Source of the DNA: Nisaea denitrificans DSM 18348
GTDB taxonomy: Bacteria; Pseudomonadota; Alphaproteobacteria; Thalassobaculales; Thalassobaculaceae
Assembly (NCBI RefSeq): GCF_000426505.1
Contig: NZ_KE384531.1
Coordinates: forward strand, 1-64,000
Direction of reading: 5' to 3'
DNA length: 64,000 nt
Of the stretch, positions 36,765 to 45,382 are shown piece by piece. The notes below the pieces were generated by a model that was not told where the DNA came from, ran no database searches, and saw only the letters and a list, made by a program, of their open reading frames with translations. Positions within the stretch are counted from its first letter, which is position 1. Every line of letters starts with the position of its first letter. The position numbers and the translations under genes are program-made.

Positions 36765-36794
36765 TGAAAACTGCACCGTTCAGTGCAATTTTCA
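36765..36794 (+). terminator. Inverted repeat directly after the ccm operon
   Basis: TGAAAACTGCAC at 36765-36776 pairs with GTGCAATTTTCA at 36783-36794 (one mismatch, 6-base loop). It begins 2 bases after the ccmI stop and is followed by a moderately T-rich stretch. Its position suggests an operon end, although the stem is AU-rich at its base. Confidence 0.45.
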
Positions 36795-36877
36795 TGGCGT
36801 TTTCGTGACATTAATCTTGCCGGTTTCGCATTGACCATTATGCTGCGCATGTCCGTTATGGTTGGGATTGCGTCAAT

Positions 36878-37666
36878 ATGGCAGTAGCGCACGCGCCGGA
36901 CTCCGCGTCCGAGGCGCTGGTCGTTCGGGACCTGCACAAGAGCTTCGCCGGCCTGGAGGTCCTCAAGGGAGTTTCTCTTGATGCCCGGCAGGGCGATGTG
37001 ATTTCCATGATCGGCTCTTCCGGGTCCGGCAAAAGTACTTTTTTGCGCTGCATCAATCTGCTTGAGGTTCCGGACCGGGGTGTTGTGTCCGTCAATGGTG
37101 AGACCATCGCCATGAAACCGGGTCCGAACGGCACCCAGCTTCCGGCGGACAACCGGCAGGTCGACCGCATTCGCTCCCGCCTTTCCATGGTGTTCCAGAG
37201 TTTCAATCTGTGGACCCACATGACGGTGCTTGAAAACGTCATTGAGGCGCCGATCCACGTCCTGAAGGTACCGCGCGAAGAGGCTATCGCCCGCGCCGAA
37301 GGTTTGCTTCAGAAGGTCGGGATCGCAGACAAACGGGATCAGTATCCGAGCCATCTTTCCGGCGGCCAGCAGCAGCGTTGCGCGATAGCGCGTGCGCTGG
37401 CGATGGAACCTCAGGTGATGCTGTTCGACGAGCCGACATCCGCGCTCGACCCGGAGCTGGTCGGCGAAGTGCTGCTGGTGATGCGCCAGCTGGCCGAGGA
37501 AGGCCGGACCATGATCATCGTTACCCATGAAATCGATTTCGCTCGCGAGGTCTCGAACGAGGTGGTCTTCCTGCACGAGGGGCGTGTGGAAGAAATAGGA
37601 CCGCCTGAACAGGTGTTCGACAATCCGCGATCGGAGCGCTGCCGTCAGTTCGTCAAACGAAACTGA
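36878..37666 (+). CDS. Polar amino acid ABC transporter, ATP-binding subunit (HisP/OccP type)
   Basis: 262 residues, cytoplasmic ATPase. Walker A is GSSGSGKST, the Q-loop VFQSFNLWTHMTV, the signature LSGGQQQRCAIARAL, Walker B VMLFDEPTSALD and the H-loop IIVTHEIDFA. The HisP/OccP subgroup is indicated by the long insertion before the Q-loop and the C-terminal FDNPRSERCRQFV. First gene of a four-gene transporter operon (ATPase, binding protein, two permeases), typical of histidine, arginine, lysine or opine uptake. The exact substrate is not readable. Confidence 0.94.
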   Translation: MAVAHAPDSASEALVVRDLHKSFAGLEVLKGVSLDARQGDVISMIGSSGSGKSTFLRCINLLEVPDRGVVSVNGETIAMKPGPNGTQLPADNRQVDRIRSRLSMVFQSFNLWTHMTVLENVIEAPIHVLKVPREEAIARAEGLLQKVGIADKRDQYPSHLSGGQQQRCAIARALAMEPQVMLFDEPTSALDPELVGEVLLVMRQLAEEGRTMIIVTHEIDFAREVSNEVVFLHEGRVEEIGPPEQVFDNPRSERCRQFVKRN

Positions 37667-37725
37667 CCGGGGCAGCAACAGCAACCGCAGGGAACTAAAC
37701 CGGATTCAAACTGGGAGCCTAAATA

Positions 37726-38577
37726 ATGAAACGTTTTCTGACAGCTCTGGCCCTCGCGTCTATCGCTTTTAGCGGTGCCGCGGACGCCAAGGACTTCAAG
37801 GCGGGCAGCAAGGTCCGCATCGCTACCGAAGGCGCCTACGCGCCGTGGAACTTCACCGACAGCTCCGGCAAGCTCGCGGGCTTTGAGGTCGACCTCTATG
37901 CCGATCTGTGCGAGCGCATGAGCGTTCAGTGCGATCTGGTGCAGACGGCCTGGGAAGGCATCATTCCTGCGCTCCAGGCGGGCAAGTTCGACGCCATCAT
38001 GGCCGGTATGTCCATCACCGACAAACGCAAGAAAGTCATCACCTTCTCGCGCTCCTACATGGGCTCCCCGGCATCCTTCGTGGTCGTCAAATCAAGCCCT
38101 CTGGCAAGCCTGAGCGCCGGTCTTGACGCGCTGACCCTTGCCGATGTCGATGCCAAGGAAAAGGCAGGTCTGGACTCGATGAAAGCAGCCCTCAAGGGAA
38201 AGACCATCGGCGTGCAGATCTCCACCACGCACGAGAACTTCCTGAACGAGTACATGGGCGACACGGTCACCGTGAAGACCTATGACACCCAGGAGAATCT
38301 GGATCTGGATCTCGTCGCTGGCCGGATCGATGCCGCACTGGCGTCGCTTTCCTACTGGGTGCCGCTGCTCGAAGGCGAGAAGGGCAAGACCATGGCGATG
38401 GTTGGCCCGAAGATGGACGGTGGCCCGTTCGGTAACGGCGTCGGCGCGGGTATCCGTCAGGATGACCAGGAACTGGCCGACATGTTCACCAAGGCGATTG
38501 ATGAAGCGCGCGCCGACGGCACGATCTCGAAGCTCTCCACCCAGTGGTTCGGCTTCGACGGCACGCCGAAAGAATGA
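37726..38577 (+). CDS. Periplasmic polar amino acid-binding protein
   Basis: 283 residues, family 3 solute-binding protein. A signal peptide (MKRFLTALALASIAFSGAADA) is followed by the bilobal domain: VRIATEGAYAPWNF, GFEVDLYADLCERM, WEGIIPALQAGKFDAIMAGM, and ISTTHENFLNEYM. The Asp/Arg positions that hold the alpha-amino and carboxyl groups are conserved, consistent with basic amino acids or opines. GGGAG lies 9 bases before the ATG. A strong hairpin follows the gene before the permeases. Confidence 0.94.
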   Translation: MKRFLTALALASIAFSGAADAKDFKAGSKVRIATEGAYAPWNFTDSSGKLAGFEVDLYADLCERMSVQCDLVQTAWEGIIPALQAGKFDAIMAGMSITDKRKKVITFSRSYMGSPASFVVVKSSPLASLSAGLDALTLADVDAKEKAGLDSMKAALKGKTIGVQISTTHENFLNEYMGDTVTVKTYDTQENLDLDLVAGRIDAALASLSYWVPLLEGEKGKTMAMVGPKMDGGPFGNGVGAGIRQDDQELADMFTKAIDEARADGTISKLSTQWFGFDGTPKE

Positions 38578-38594
38578 TCGGCATCTGCTGATCC

Positions 38595-38636
38595 CAGAAC
38601 AATGCACGCGGCCGCCCCCGGGCGGCCGCGCTTCTG
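38595..38636 (+). promoter_or_regulatory. Strong intercistronic hairpin between binding protein and permease
   Basis: A GC palindrome (CGCGGCCGC...GCGGCCGCG, 38607-38630) is extended by an outer CAGAA/TTCTG pair (38595-38599 and 38632-38636). There is no T-run. In binding-protein transporters such structures protect the upstream mRNA and reduce downstream expression, so the binding protein is made in excess. That role here is inference. Confidence 0.6.
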
Positions 38637-38661
38637 CTGACAAGCGACGGAGACCGCCCAG

Positions 38662-39381
38662 GTGACTTTGCCGGATTGGATGCTACTGCTGCAGTGGGGC
38701 GATGCCGGCTGGGGCGATGAAATGGTCCGCGGCATGCTGATGACGCTTGCGGTGGCCATGGCGGCATTTCTGCTCGGTATTGTCATCGGCACTGCGGGCG
38801 CTGCCATAAAGCTCTCGCGCTATCTGGCCGTTCGCCTGATCGGTGAGGCCTATACGACCTTGATCCGGGGCGTCCCGGACCTGCTGGTCATTTACCTGCT
38901 GTTCTTCGGCGGCAGCATGGCGGCCATGGCCGTGGCCCGCGTGTTCGGCTACGAGGAATATATCGAGATCGATGCTTTCGCCATCGGCACCATCGCGCTC
39001 GGCACCATCTCCGGCGCCTATGCGACCGAGGTGATCCGTGGGGCCGTTCTCGCCGTGCCGAAAGGCCAGATCGAGGCGGCGAAGGCCTGCGGCATGAGCC
39101 GCTTTCTGCTGTTCCGCCGCATCATGGTGCCGCAGGTAGCGCGGTTCGCGCTGCCGGGGCTTGGCAATGTCTGGCAGCTCACCCTGAAGGATACCTCGCT
39201 GATTTCCATCGTCGGGCTGGTAGAGATCATGCGGCAGGCTTCGGTCGCCAGCGGGTCGACCCAGAAACCCTTCACGTTCTATCTGGCGGCGGGCGTCCTC
39301 TATCTCGTCCTGACCGCCTTTTCGAATAAAGGGTTCGGCTTGGCGGAGCTTTGGGCCAACCGTGGCGTCAGGAGGGCCTGA
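38662..39381 (+). CDS. Polar amino acid ABC transporter permease (HisQ/OccQ type)
   Basis: 239 residues with five transmembrane segments. Conserved blocks include YTTLIRGVPDLLVIYLLFF, a GTISGAYATEVIRGAVLAVP strand and the EAA loop GQIEAAKACGMSRFLLFRRI, which contacts the ATPase. The GTG start has GGAG 9 bases upstream. It is followed after 3 bases by the second permease. Confidence 0.93.
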   Translation: MTLPDWMLLLQWGDAGWGDEMVRGMLMTLAVAMAAFLLGIVIGTAGAAIKLSRYLAVRLIGEAYTTLIRGVPDLLVIYLLFFGGSMAAMAVARVFGYEEYIEIDAFAIGTIALGTISGAYATEVIRGAVLAVPKGQIEAAKACGMSRFLLFRRIMVPQVARFALPGLGNVWQLTLKDTSLISIVGLVEIMRQASVASGSTQKPFTFYLAAGVLYLVLTAFSNKGFGLAELWANRGVRRA

Positions 39382-39384
39382 GCC

Positions 39385-40137
39385 ATGGATATTGAGTTGA
39401 TGGCGGAAGCCTTCCCGAAAATCCTGAGCGGTTTGCCGGTCACCATGGTGCTGGCAGCATCGTCGCTCTTTCTTGGCTTCTTCCTTGCGATTGTCATCGC
39501 GCTGCTGCGGACTTCCCGGTTCAGGCCTTTGGCGGGTTTCGCCTACAGTTTTGTCTATGTCTTCCGTGGCACCCCGCTGCTGGTGCAGATCTTCCTGATC
39601 TATTACGGCACCGGCCAGTTTGAAGCCGTGCGGGAAAGCTTTCTCTGGCCTGTGCTGCGTGAAGCCTGGTGGTGTGCGATCCTGGCGCTGACGCTGAATA
39701 CCGGCGCCTATACCAGCGAGATCATTCGCGGCGGCATCCAGGCCGTTCCGTTCGGCCAGATCGAGGCCGCCAAGGCCTGCGGCATGAATGCGGTCATGCG
39801 GTTTCGCCGGATCGTCTTTCCGCAGGCCATTCGTCAGGCTCTTCCGGCCTATGGCAATGAGATCATCCTGATGATCAAGTCGACCTCGCTGGCCAGCACG
39901 ATCACACTGCTGGAGATGACCGGCATTGCCCGCAAGCTGATTTCGCAGACATACAAGCCGCTGGAAATTTTCCTGATTGCTGCGGTCTTCTACCTGGCGC
40001 TGGTTTTCATCGTGACCCGTGTCGTGGCTTTCATTGAATACAGGCTGAACCCGGAACAGCGTGACGCGGCCCGTGTGCCCACGGCCAAGGACCTGCAAAC
40101 GGCGCCGATTGGTGATATCGATGCTGGATTCCGGTGA
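39385..40137 (+). CDS. Polar amino acid ABC transporter permease (HisM/OccM type)
   Basis: 250 residues, second membrane subunit. It has the VFRGTPLLVQIFLIYYGTGQ block, TGAYTSEIIRGGIQAVPF and the EAA loop GQIEAAKACGMNAVMRFRRI. It forms a heterodimer with the preceding permease. The end of the gene overlaps the start of the GNAT gene by 17 bases. Confidence 0.93.
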   Translation: MDIELMAEAFPKILSGLPVTMVLAASSLFLGFFLAIVIALLRTSRFRPLAGFAYSFVYVFRGTPLLVQIFLIYYGTGQFEAVRESFLWPVLREAWWCAILALTLNTGAYTSEIIRGGIQAVPFGQIEAAKACGMNAVMRFRRIVFPQAIRQALPAYGNEIILMIKSTSLASTITLLEMTGIARKLISQTYKPLEIFLIAAVFYLALVFIVTRVVAFIEYRLNPEQRDAARVPTAKDLQTAPIGDIDAGFR

Positions 40138-40648
40138 CGGTGGAGACATTCTTTTTCGCCGGGCAGAGCCTTCCGACGAGGAAACAATCCGCCGGTGGCT
40201 TTCGGCTTCTCATGTAACGCGCTGGGCGCATCGGATATTCTCGACGATCTCCGGGGCGCTTGATGGCGGGTCATCGGACCCGGTATCCACACTTTACATC
40301 GTGGAATTTGCCGGTGGGGAGATTGGGTGCGCGCATGTCTACAGCGCTCACGGCGATCCGAACTGGACCGCCATCCCGGATATCACCGCGCAAACCCGCG
40401 CCGTGGATTTCCTGATCGGTGAGGCTGATTTTCTGAACCGGCAGATCGGACAAGCCATGCTCCGGTCACTGGCCGGAAAGATATTCAAGGAATCGGATGC
40501 GGACCGCATCGTCGCCTGCCCGCACCCGGACAACTGGCCGGCCGTCATTGCTCTCAAGCGGGCCGGGTTCCGCGAGAAAGGGCGTCATCCAATCCCGACC
40601 ATGAACGCGATGTACCTGACCGTGGCGCGGCAAACCTTCAAGGGGTAG
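40121..40648 (+). CDS. GNAT-family N-acetyltransferase
   Basis: About 175 residues from the ATG at 40121; the frame is open from 40061, but that part is inside the permease. The fold can be followed: ILFRRAEPSDEETIRRWL at the N-terminus, a GGEIGCAHVY strand, and DFLIGEADFLNRQIGQAML, the acetyl-CoA-binding strand-loop-helix resembling aminoglycoside 6'-N-acetyltransferases. NWPAVIALKRAGFREKG at the end is typical of GNAT proteins. The substrate is unknown. Overlap with the transporter suggests cotranscription, perhaps for modifying an imported amine. Confidence 0.85.
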   Translation: MLDSGDGGDILFRRAEPSDEETIRRWLSASHVTRWAHRIFSTISGALDGGSSDPVSTLYIVEFAGGEIGCAHVYSAHGDPNWTAIPDITAQTRAVDFLIGEADFLNRQIGQAMLRSLAGKIFKESDADRIVACPHPDNWPAVIALKRAGFREKGRHPIPTMNAMYLTVARQTFKG

Positions 40649-40769
40649 GCCGCAAGAGGTTTGTATTGAGGAACTCGCCCTGTCTCTGGGCCGCTTCCGG
40701 GCCTGACGAGGCCTCATTCATTCTGGGTTGGAATTTGTTTTGCCGGTGTCGCAAAAGTAGACTGCGAAC

Positions 40770-41705
40770 ATGGCAACAAACGCTGAGGCAGCCGCCTCCC
40801 AAACCCTTTCGAGTTCCTACGGCACGGCCGTTCTCTTCATGCTTGGCGCAATCACGGTGCTGCCCTGCATGAATGTGCTGGCGCGCTATCTTTCCGCCGA
40901 ATACTCGACAACGCAGATCGTCTGGGCGCGCTATACGGGGCATCTGCTGTTCGCGTTGATCCTCTTCATGCCGAAGCACGGGATCGGGTTGCTGCGAGCG
41001 CAGAAGCCGGGCGTTCACATCATCCGCTCCGTGCTGATGTTCTGCTGCACCTGCATGTTCTTCCTGGCTGTGCGCTATATCGAAGTGCCGATCGCCAGCG
41101 CGATCAACTTCACTTCGCCGATCATCGTAACGGCCCTCGCGGTTCCGTTTCTTGGCGAGAAGGTTGGTATCCGTCGCTGGATTGCCGTTCTGGTCGGCTT
41201 CTGCGGCGCGCTGATCATCATCCGGCCGGGGGGTGCCGAAAGCCACTGGGCGATGTTCCTGGTTATCGGCACCGCGTTCTTCTATGCGGTCTATCAGGTG
41301 CTCACCCGGAAGTACGCGAGCAGCGATTCCGCTGAAACCTCGATCACCTATATTGCCTTGATAGGTGCGCTGATGACGACTGTTGCACTGCCGTTCGATT
41401 ATCGGCTGCCGACCAGCGCGCTCGACTATGGCCTGTTCACCCTGATCGGGTTTCTCGGCGGGCTTGGGCACTTCCTCGTCATCAAGGCCTTCCGACTTGG
41501 CGAGGCCTCCCTGCTGTCTCCGCTCAATTACGGACAATTGCTGATGGCGACGCTGCTGACTTTCCTGATCTTCGGAACCTTGCCCGATGCGGTGACCTGG
41601 CTTGGCGCCGGGATTATCGTCGGGAGCGGGCTCTACATCACCTATCGTGAAGCGCAGAGAGCACGGTCCAACCGGATCGCCGCCGAAGCGGTCGCGGAGC
41701 GTTAG
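40770..41705 (+). CDS. EamA/DMT-superfamily transporter
   Basis: 311 residues with ten hydrophobic segments in two EamA repeats (about 20-145 and 160-295). The family pattern PIIVTALAVPFLGEKVGIRRW closes the first repeat, and LLSPLNYGQLLMATLLTFLIF followed by GAGIIVGSGLYITYREA closes the second. Such proteins export or import small metabolites. The gene converges on the TPR cluster with 17 bases between stops; no terminator is obvious there. Confidence 0.9.
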   Translation: MATNAEAAASQTLSSSYGTAVLFMLGAITVLPCMNVLARYLSAEYSTTQIVWARYTGHLLFALILFMPKHGIGLLRAQKPGVHIIRSVLMFCCTCMFFLAVRYIEVPIASAINFTSPIIVTALAVPFLGEKVGIRRWIAVLVGFCGALIIIRPGGAESHWAMFLVIGTAFFYAVYQVLTRKYASSDSAETSITYIALIGALMTTVALPFDYRLPTSALDYGLFTLIGFLGGLGHFLVIKAFRLGEASLLSPLNYGQLLMATLLTFLIFGTLPDAVTWLGAGIIVGSGLYITYREAQRARSNRIAAEAVAER

Positions 41706-41722
41706 CTCAAACAGGAAGGGTC

Positions 41723-43453
41723 TTAGAGGCCAAGATCCGATCGCGCCCGCTTGGCAAGGCGTTCCATCACCGGTTTCCAGTCCACACCCTCATCCTCTCG
41801 CCGGATATCGACTTCAATCGAGGGGAAGAACGGCATGCGGCTGGCGCCAAGCGAGACCCAGTTCAGGAGATGCGGCATTGTGTAACCTTGCTTCCCGAGT
41901 GCGCCCGCCAGGCTGAGCACCAGATTTTGCGGGGAAACCACGGCATCAAGCTCGGAGATCAGCGCGACGACCCCGTCCAGGTCATTGGTCAGGTCAAGCC
42001 CGTCGGGCCGCAGAATGCCGACATCGTTTTCCGCCTCAATCCGGGTCAGTTCTTCCGCGTCCTCGTCATATTGCAGGGTCACGAAACCGGCGCCGGGAAT
42101 GTCGAGAATGGGGCCAAGGTTTCCGGGGCCCGGATAATAGACAGCTTCGAGATCACGCTTCGCCCGAGATCGCCAGGACAGCCCGATCCAGGGACCGTCT
42201 CCTTTGCTCGAGAGCCAACGTTTCCAGTAGTCGACCCTTTCCGGATCGGGCACCAATATGGCGGACGTGTCCGGGAATCGCGCCCGATCCGGGCGGAAGA
42301 ATTTCAGCAGGCTGCCGGTTGCGATTTCGTGGGTGCAGTCGCGCTCGCTCACAATCGTTCCGTAGTCGGCAGGATGCAGGCGCTGCTCCTGCTTCCGGAT
42401 GCGATCGAAAAAGCGGAACTGGGGGAAGGAGCGCTCAAACAGGGGGCGGAGCCGGTCGGTGCATTCGACTGTGACGCTTCCAAGCTCTCCCTGTACCAGA
42501 CGATCCTGCAATTCCGGAAAACAGGTGGCGAACATGACTTCGTCGCCAAGGCCCTGTTCGGCATAGACGAGCAGATGGATGTCGGGACCGGAGATGTCCG
42601 GGGTCCAGCGTTGTTGCGGCAGATTGCGCGTCATTTTCCGGAGCGGGATCAGGCGGGCTTCATAGAGCGGCCAGCCGCGTGCCATATCGCCGTTAGCCAA
42701 TAGGTAGATCGCGAGATTGAAGGTAATGGTCGGGTTCTGAGGATCGAACCGCATGGCTTGTGCGCCGCTTGAGATGGCGGCTTCAATCTGGCCGGACCGA
42801 TAGAACGCCTGAGCGAGATTCCCGAAAGCTTCGCTATCCGTCGGTGCTGCTATCGTTGCCCTACTTCCGAACCGCATTGCCGACGTGACATGATCTGTCT
42901 CAAGAAGCGTGGCGGAGAGTGAAGACCAGAGGCGTCCGGCTTCGGGAGTGATGAGCAAGCCGTTCCGGACTGCCCGTTCCGCATCCGCCCGGCGGGTCAT
43001 GCGGCGCAGCAGAGTGCCGAGATGTTCCCAGTGCGTTGAGTCAGCAGGAGCACGCCTGCATGCCTGCTTCAGGCAGGTAAGTGCTTCGGCATTTTGGCCA
43101 AGTCGGATCGCGCAACTTGCCTGACGCGCCCAATAGTCGGCACGCAGAGGCTCTGTTTTTGAAGCACGGCGAAACCACAGGAGGGCTCTGGGATCGTCCG
43201 AGGCGTGAACATAGAGCGTTGCCAGATTGCTTAAGACGCTGCCGCGCCCGGGCTCAAGCAGCAGAGAGCGCCGAAAGGCGCGCACAGCTTCCGGGCCGTG
43301 TTCAGGCAGACCGGTACAGGCGACGCCGAGATAATCGTATACGGCGCTTTGACCAGCATCGGCGGCAAGGCAATCCCGATAATAACCGATGGCGGCCTCA
43401 AGATTGCCGGCCCTGTGGGAGGCGAACGCGGCCTGAAGCAATGTCGCGCTCAT
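41723..43453 (-). CDS. TPR protein with glycosyltransferase-9-like C-terminal domain (paralogue 1)
   Basis: 576 residues. The N-terminal ~270 residues are TPR repeats (AAFASHRAGNLEAAIGYYRD, RAFRRSLLLEPGRGSVLSNL and similar). The C-terminal ~290 residues resemble GT9/heptosyltransferase-like domains found behind TPRs: VYAEQGLGDEVMFATCFPEL, IGLSWRSRAKRDLEAVYYPG, FVTLQYDEDAEELTRIEAEN, LDLTNDLDGVVALISELDAV. The position next to pseudaminic acid genes suggests a role in flagellin or surface glycosylation. It is the most divergent of three tandem paralogues. Its ATG overlaps the previous gene's stop by 4 bases. Confidence 0.85.
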   Translation of the reverse strand: MSATLLQAAFASHRAGNLEAAIGYYRDCLAADAGQSAVYDYLGVACTGLPEHGPEAVRAFRRSLLLEPGRGSVLSNLATLYVHASDDPRALLWFRRASKTEPLRADYWARQASCAIRLGQNAEALTCLKQACRRAPADSTHWEHLGTLLRRMTRRADAERAVRNGLLITPEAGRLWSSLSATLLETDHVTSAMRFGSRATIAAPTDSEAFGNLAQAFYRSGQIEAAISSGAQAMRFDPQNPTITFNLAIYLLANGDMARGWPLYEARLIPLRKMTRNLPQQRWTPDISGPDIHLLVYAEQGLGDEVMFATCFPELQDRLVQGELGSVTVECTDRLRPLFERSFPQFRFFDRIRKQEQRLHPADYGTIVSERDCTHEIATGSLLKFFRPDRARFPDTSAILVPDPERVDYWKRWLSSKGDGPWIGLSWRSRAKRDLEAVYYPGPGNLGPILDIPGAGFVTLQYDEDAEELTRIEAENDVGILRPDGLDLTNDLDGVVALISELDAVVSPQNLVLSLAGALGKQGYTMPHLLNWVSLGASRMPFFPSIEVDIRREDEGVDWKPVMERLAKRARSDLGL

Positions 43454-45270
43454 TTCGCTGCCTTTGATCGGAGTGCAGTAGCAATTTGGTAGATGGTCTG
43501 CTCCCAGCTTTCCTCAAACGGTTTTGCGAAGCTTTTGATGCTCGGGAATCCGGGAAAGCCGTCCGCACCGTACTGCACGAAGAGTGGACGAGGATGGAAC
43601 AGCCAGGTCTCCTTGCCGAGCGCGCCGCCGATCCAACCCAGCGTGCTGCTGGGGCAAATAAGCACGTCGACCGAAGAGACGAGCGCGAGGATGTCGTCGA
43701 AATCGTCGGTGAGATCTAGTTCGGGCAGAATTGTCGGGCCGTGCCCGGTTTCTCGTTTGAGCGTTTCGATCTCCGTGTCCCAGTTTTCGCCGTACTGGAT
43801 CGAGAATACCTGTGCTCCCGGTAGGGCGAAAATCGGCAACCAGTCTTTCAGGGCGGTGTAGTGGACGTCCCTGAAAGCCGTGCTTTTACGGGATCTCCAG
43901 GCAAGGGCGATTTTCAGACCGTCACCAGTCTTATTAAGTATGTCGCGGACTTGGATAACCCGTTGCGGATCGGGCTTCAGATAGGGGCGCGTCTTTGCGA
44001 AATCCGCAAGCGTTCGACGGAAATAGAGGGCGAGACTGCCAGCATCGATCGCGTAATCGACTGGCTTGTCCTGCGGCAGCCAATCGTATTTCTGCACCGG
44101 CCGGAATCCGTCTCCCGCCCTGGCGTAGGCATGCACCAGGGCATCGGGGAAGGAGCGCCGGAAGACCGGAAGCAAACGCTCGTCGCACTCAAGCACCAGC
44201 TCGGCACCGAGTTCCCTGATTTCCGGCAGAATGGAGGCATAGAGGATCTCGTCCCCGACACCTTCCTCGGCGCAAACCAGCAGGCGCTTCCCGCCCAGCG
44301 GCTCACCCTGCCAGGTCGGGGGCAGACCGAGGCGCCGCACCCGGTCCGGCGCCTTGTGTCGCCATTCCCGTTCCCGCCAGCCTTCTTCCAGATGGCCGGC
44401 CGCCAGCAGCCGGATGGCGTGGCGCAGATGGATTTGCGGCTCGTCAGGTGCGAGGCGGAGCGCGTTTTCGGAGTGGCGAAGGGACTGTTCCAGGTCGCCG
44501 GAGAAATAGGCCAGTTCGGCGAGGCCGGTCTCAGGGGCGGCATATCCGGGGGCCAGCAGGATGGCGCGGCGGAACCAAGTGCCCGGTTTCACATAGTGGC
44601 GTTGATTGAAGAGGAGAAAACCGAAACTGTTCACCGCCTCCGCCAGAGCCGGCTTGAGGAGCTGGGAGCGTTTGAGGGCGCGTTCCGCTTCCTCCAGTTT
44701 GTCCAGATCCATCAATGTCGTGGCCAGATTGGCGTGTGTCTCCTCGCTGAGTGGGGCTAGCGACACAGCCTGCCGGTGTGCCACTTCGGCATCCTCGACG
44801 CGACCGTCTTTCCGAAAGGCATTTCCAAGATTCATATGCGCGTTGGCGTGGCTGGGCTCTTTCCGGATGGCTTGCTGCAGGAAACCGATTGCCTCGGCCA
44901 CCGCGCCACGTTCCTGCAAGAGTGCTCCGAGGTTCGCGAGCGCATCGACAAAGCCGGGCGATTTGGAGAGAGCGTTGCGGTATGCGGTTTCCGCTTCTTC
45001 CGGCTCTCCCAATGCTTTCAGGATCTGACCAAGATTGCTTAGGAAGTCTGCCCGCCCGGACGCAATTTTCAGCGCTGCCTCGACAAGCTGGCGCCCGGTT
45101 TCATGCTGACCGCCTTGATGCATCAGCACACCGAACAGATGGAGCGCGTCCGGATCGCGCGGGGCGCGTTGCAATACCTGCTGGTATAGCGCGGCCGCTT
45201 CCGGCAGACGGCCCTGCTGGTGATGTGCGAGTGCCTGTTGCAGCAGGTTTTGAGTTTCCTGAGTGGGCAT
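43450..45270 (-). CDS. TPR protein with glycosyltransferase-9-like C-terminal domain (paralogue 2)
   Basis: 606 residues. About eight TPRs (residues ~5-290; LLQQALAHHQQGRLPEAAAL, LYQQVLQRAPRDPDALHLFG) precede the GT9-like domain (about 310-600; VCAEEGVGDEILYASILPEI, IALAWRSRKSTAFRDVHYTA, VFSIQYGENWDTEIETLKRE, DLTDDFDDILALVSSVDVLI). It is very similar to paralogue 3, including the WLPQD(K/P)PVDYAID(A/G)GSL block, indicating recent duplication. Probably an O-glycosyltransferase or its accessory for nonulosonic acids; no direct proof from sequence. Confidence 0.85.
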   Translation of the reverse strand: MPTQETQNLLQQALAHHQQGRLPEAAALYQQVLQRAPRDPDALHLFGVLMHQGGQHETGRQLVEAALKIASGRADFLSNLGQILKALGEPEEAETAYRNALSKSPGFVDALANLGALLQERGAVAEAIGFLQQAIRKEPSHANAHMNLGNAFRKDGRVEDAEVAHRQAVSLAPLSEETHANLATTLMDLDKLEEAERALKRSQLLKPALAEAVNSFGFLLFNQRHYVKPGTWFRRAILLAPGYAAPETGLAELAYFSGDLEQSLRHSENALRLAPDEPQIHLRHAIRLLAAGHLEEGWREREWRHKAPDRVRRLGLPPTWQGEPLGGKRLLVCAEEGVGDEILYASILPEIRELGAELVLECDERLLPVFRRSFPDALVHAYARAGDGFRPVQKYDWLPQDKPVDYAIDAGSLALYFRRTLADFAKTRPYLKPDPQRVIQVRDILNKTGDGLKIALAWRSRKSTAFRDVHYTALKDWLPIFALPGAQVFSIQYGENWDTEIETLKRETGHGPTILPELDLTDDFDDILALVSSVDVLICPSSTLGWIGGALGKETWLFHPRPLFVQYGADGFPGFPSIKSFAKPFEESWEQTIYQIATALRSKAAK

Positions 45271-45382
45271 TATTGTTTCGTCGAATGTCCGTGTTGCTGG
45301 AGGGTCAAAGGTCCCGGAGCTTAGTGGCTCGGCAGGAATGTGAGAATGCGGAGCGCCATGCGATGAAGTTTCATTCGGGTGC

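Noticed and set aside
38683-40149. 488-codon minus-strand open frame across both permease genes
   Set aside because: Translation is Arg/Gln/His-rich with no recognisable domain; the plus strand encodes two clear permeases with EAA loops.
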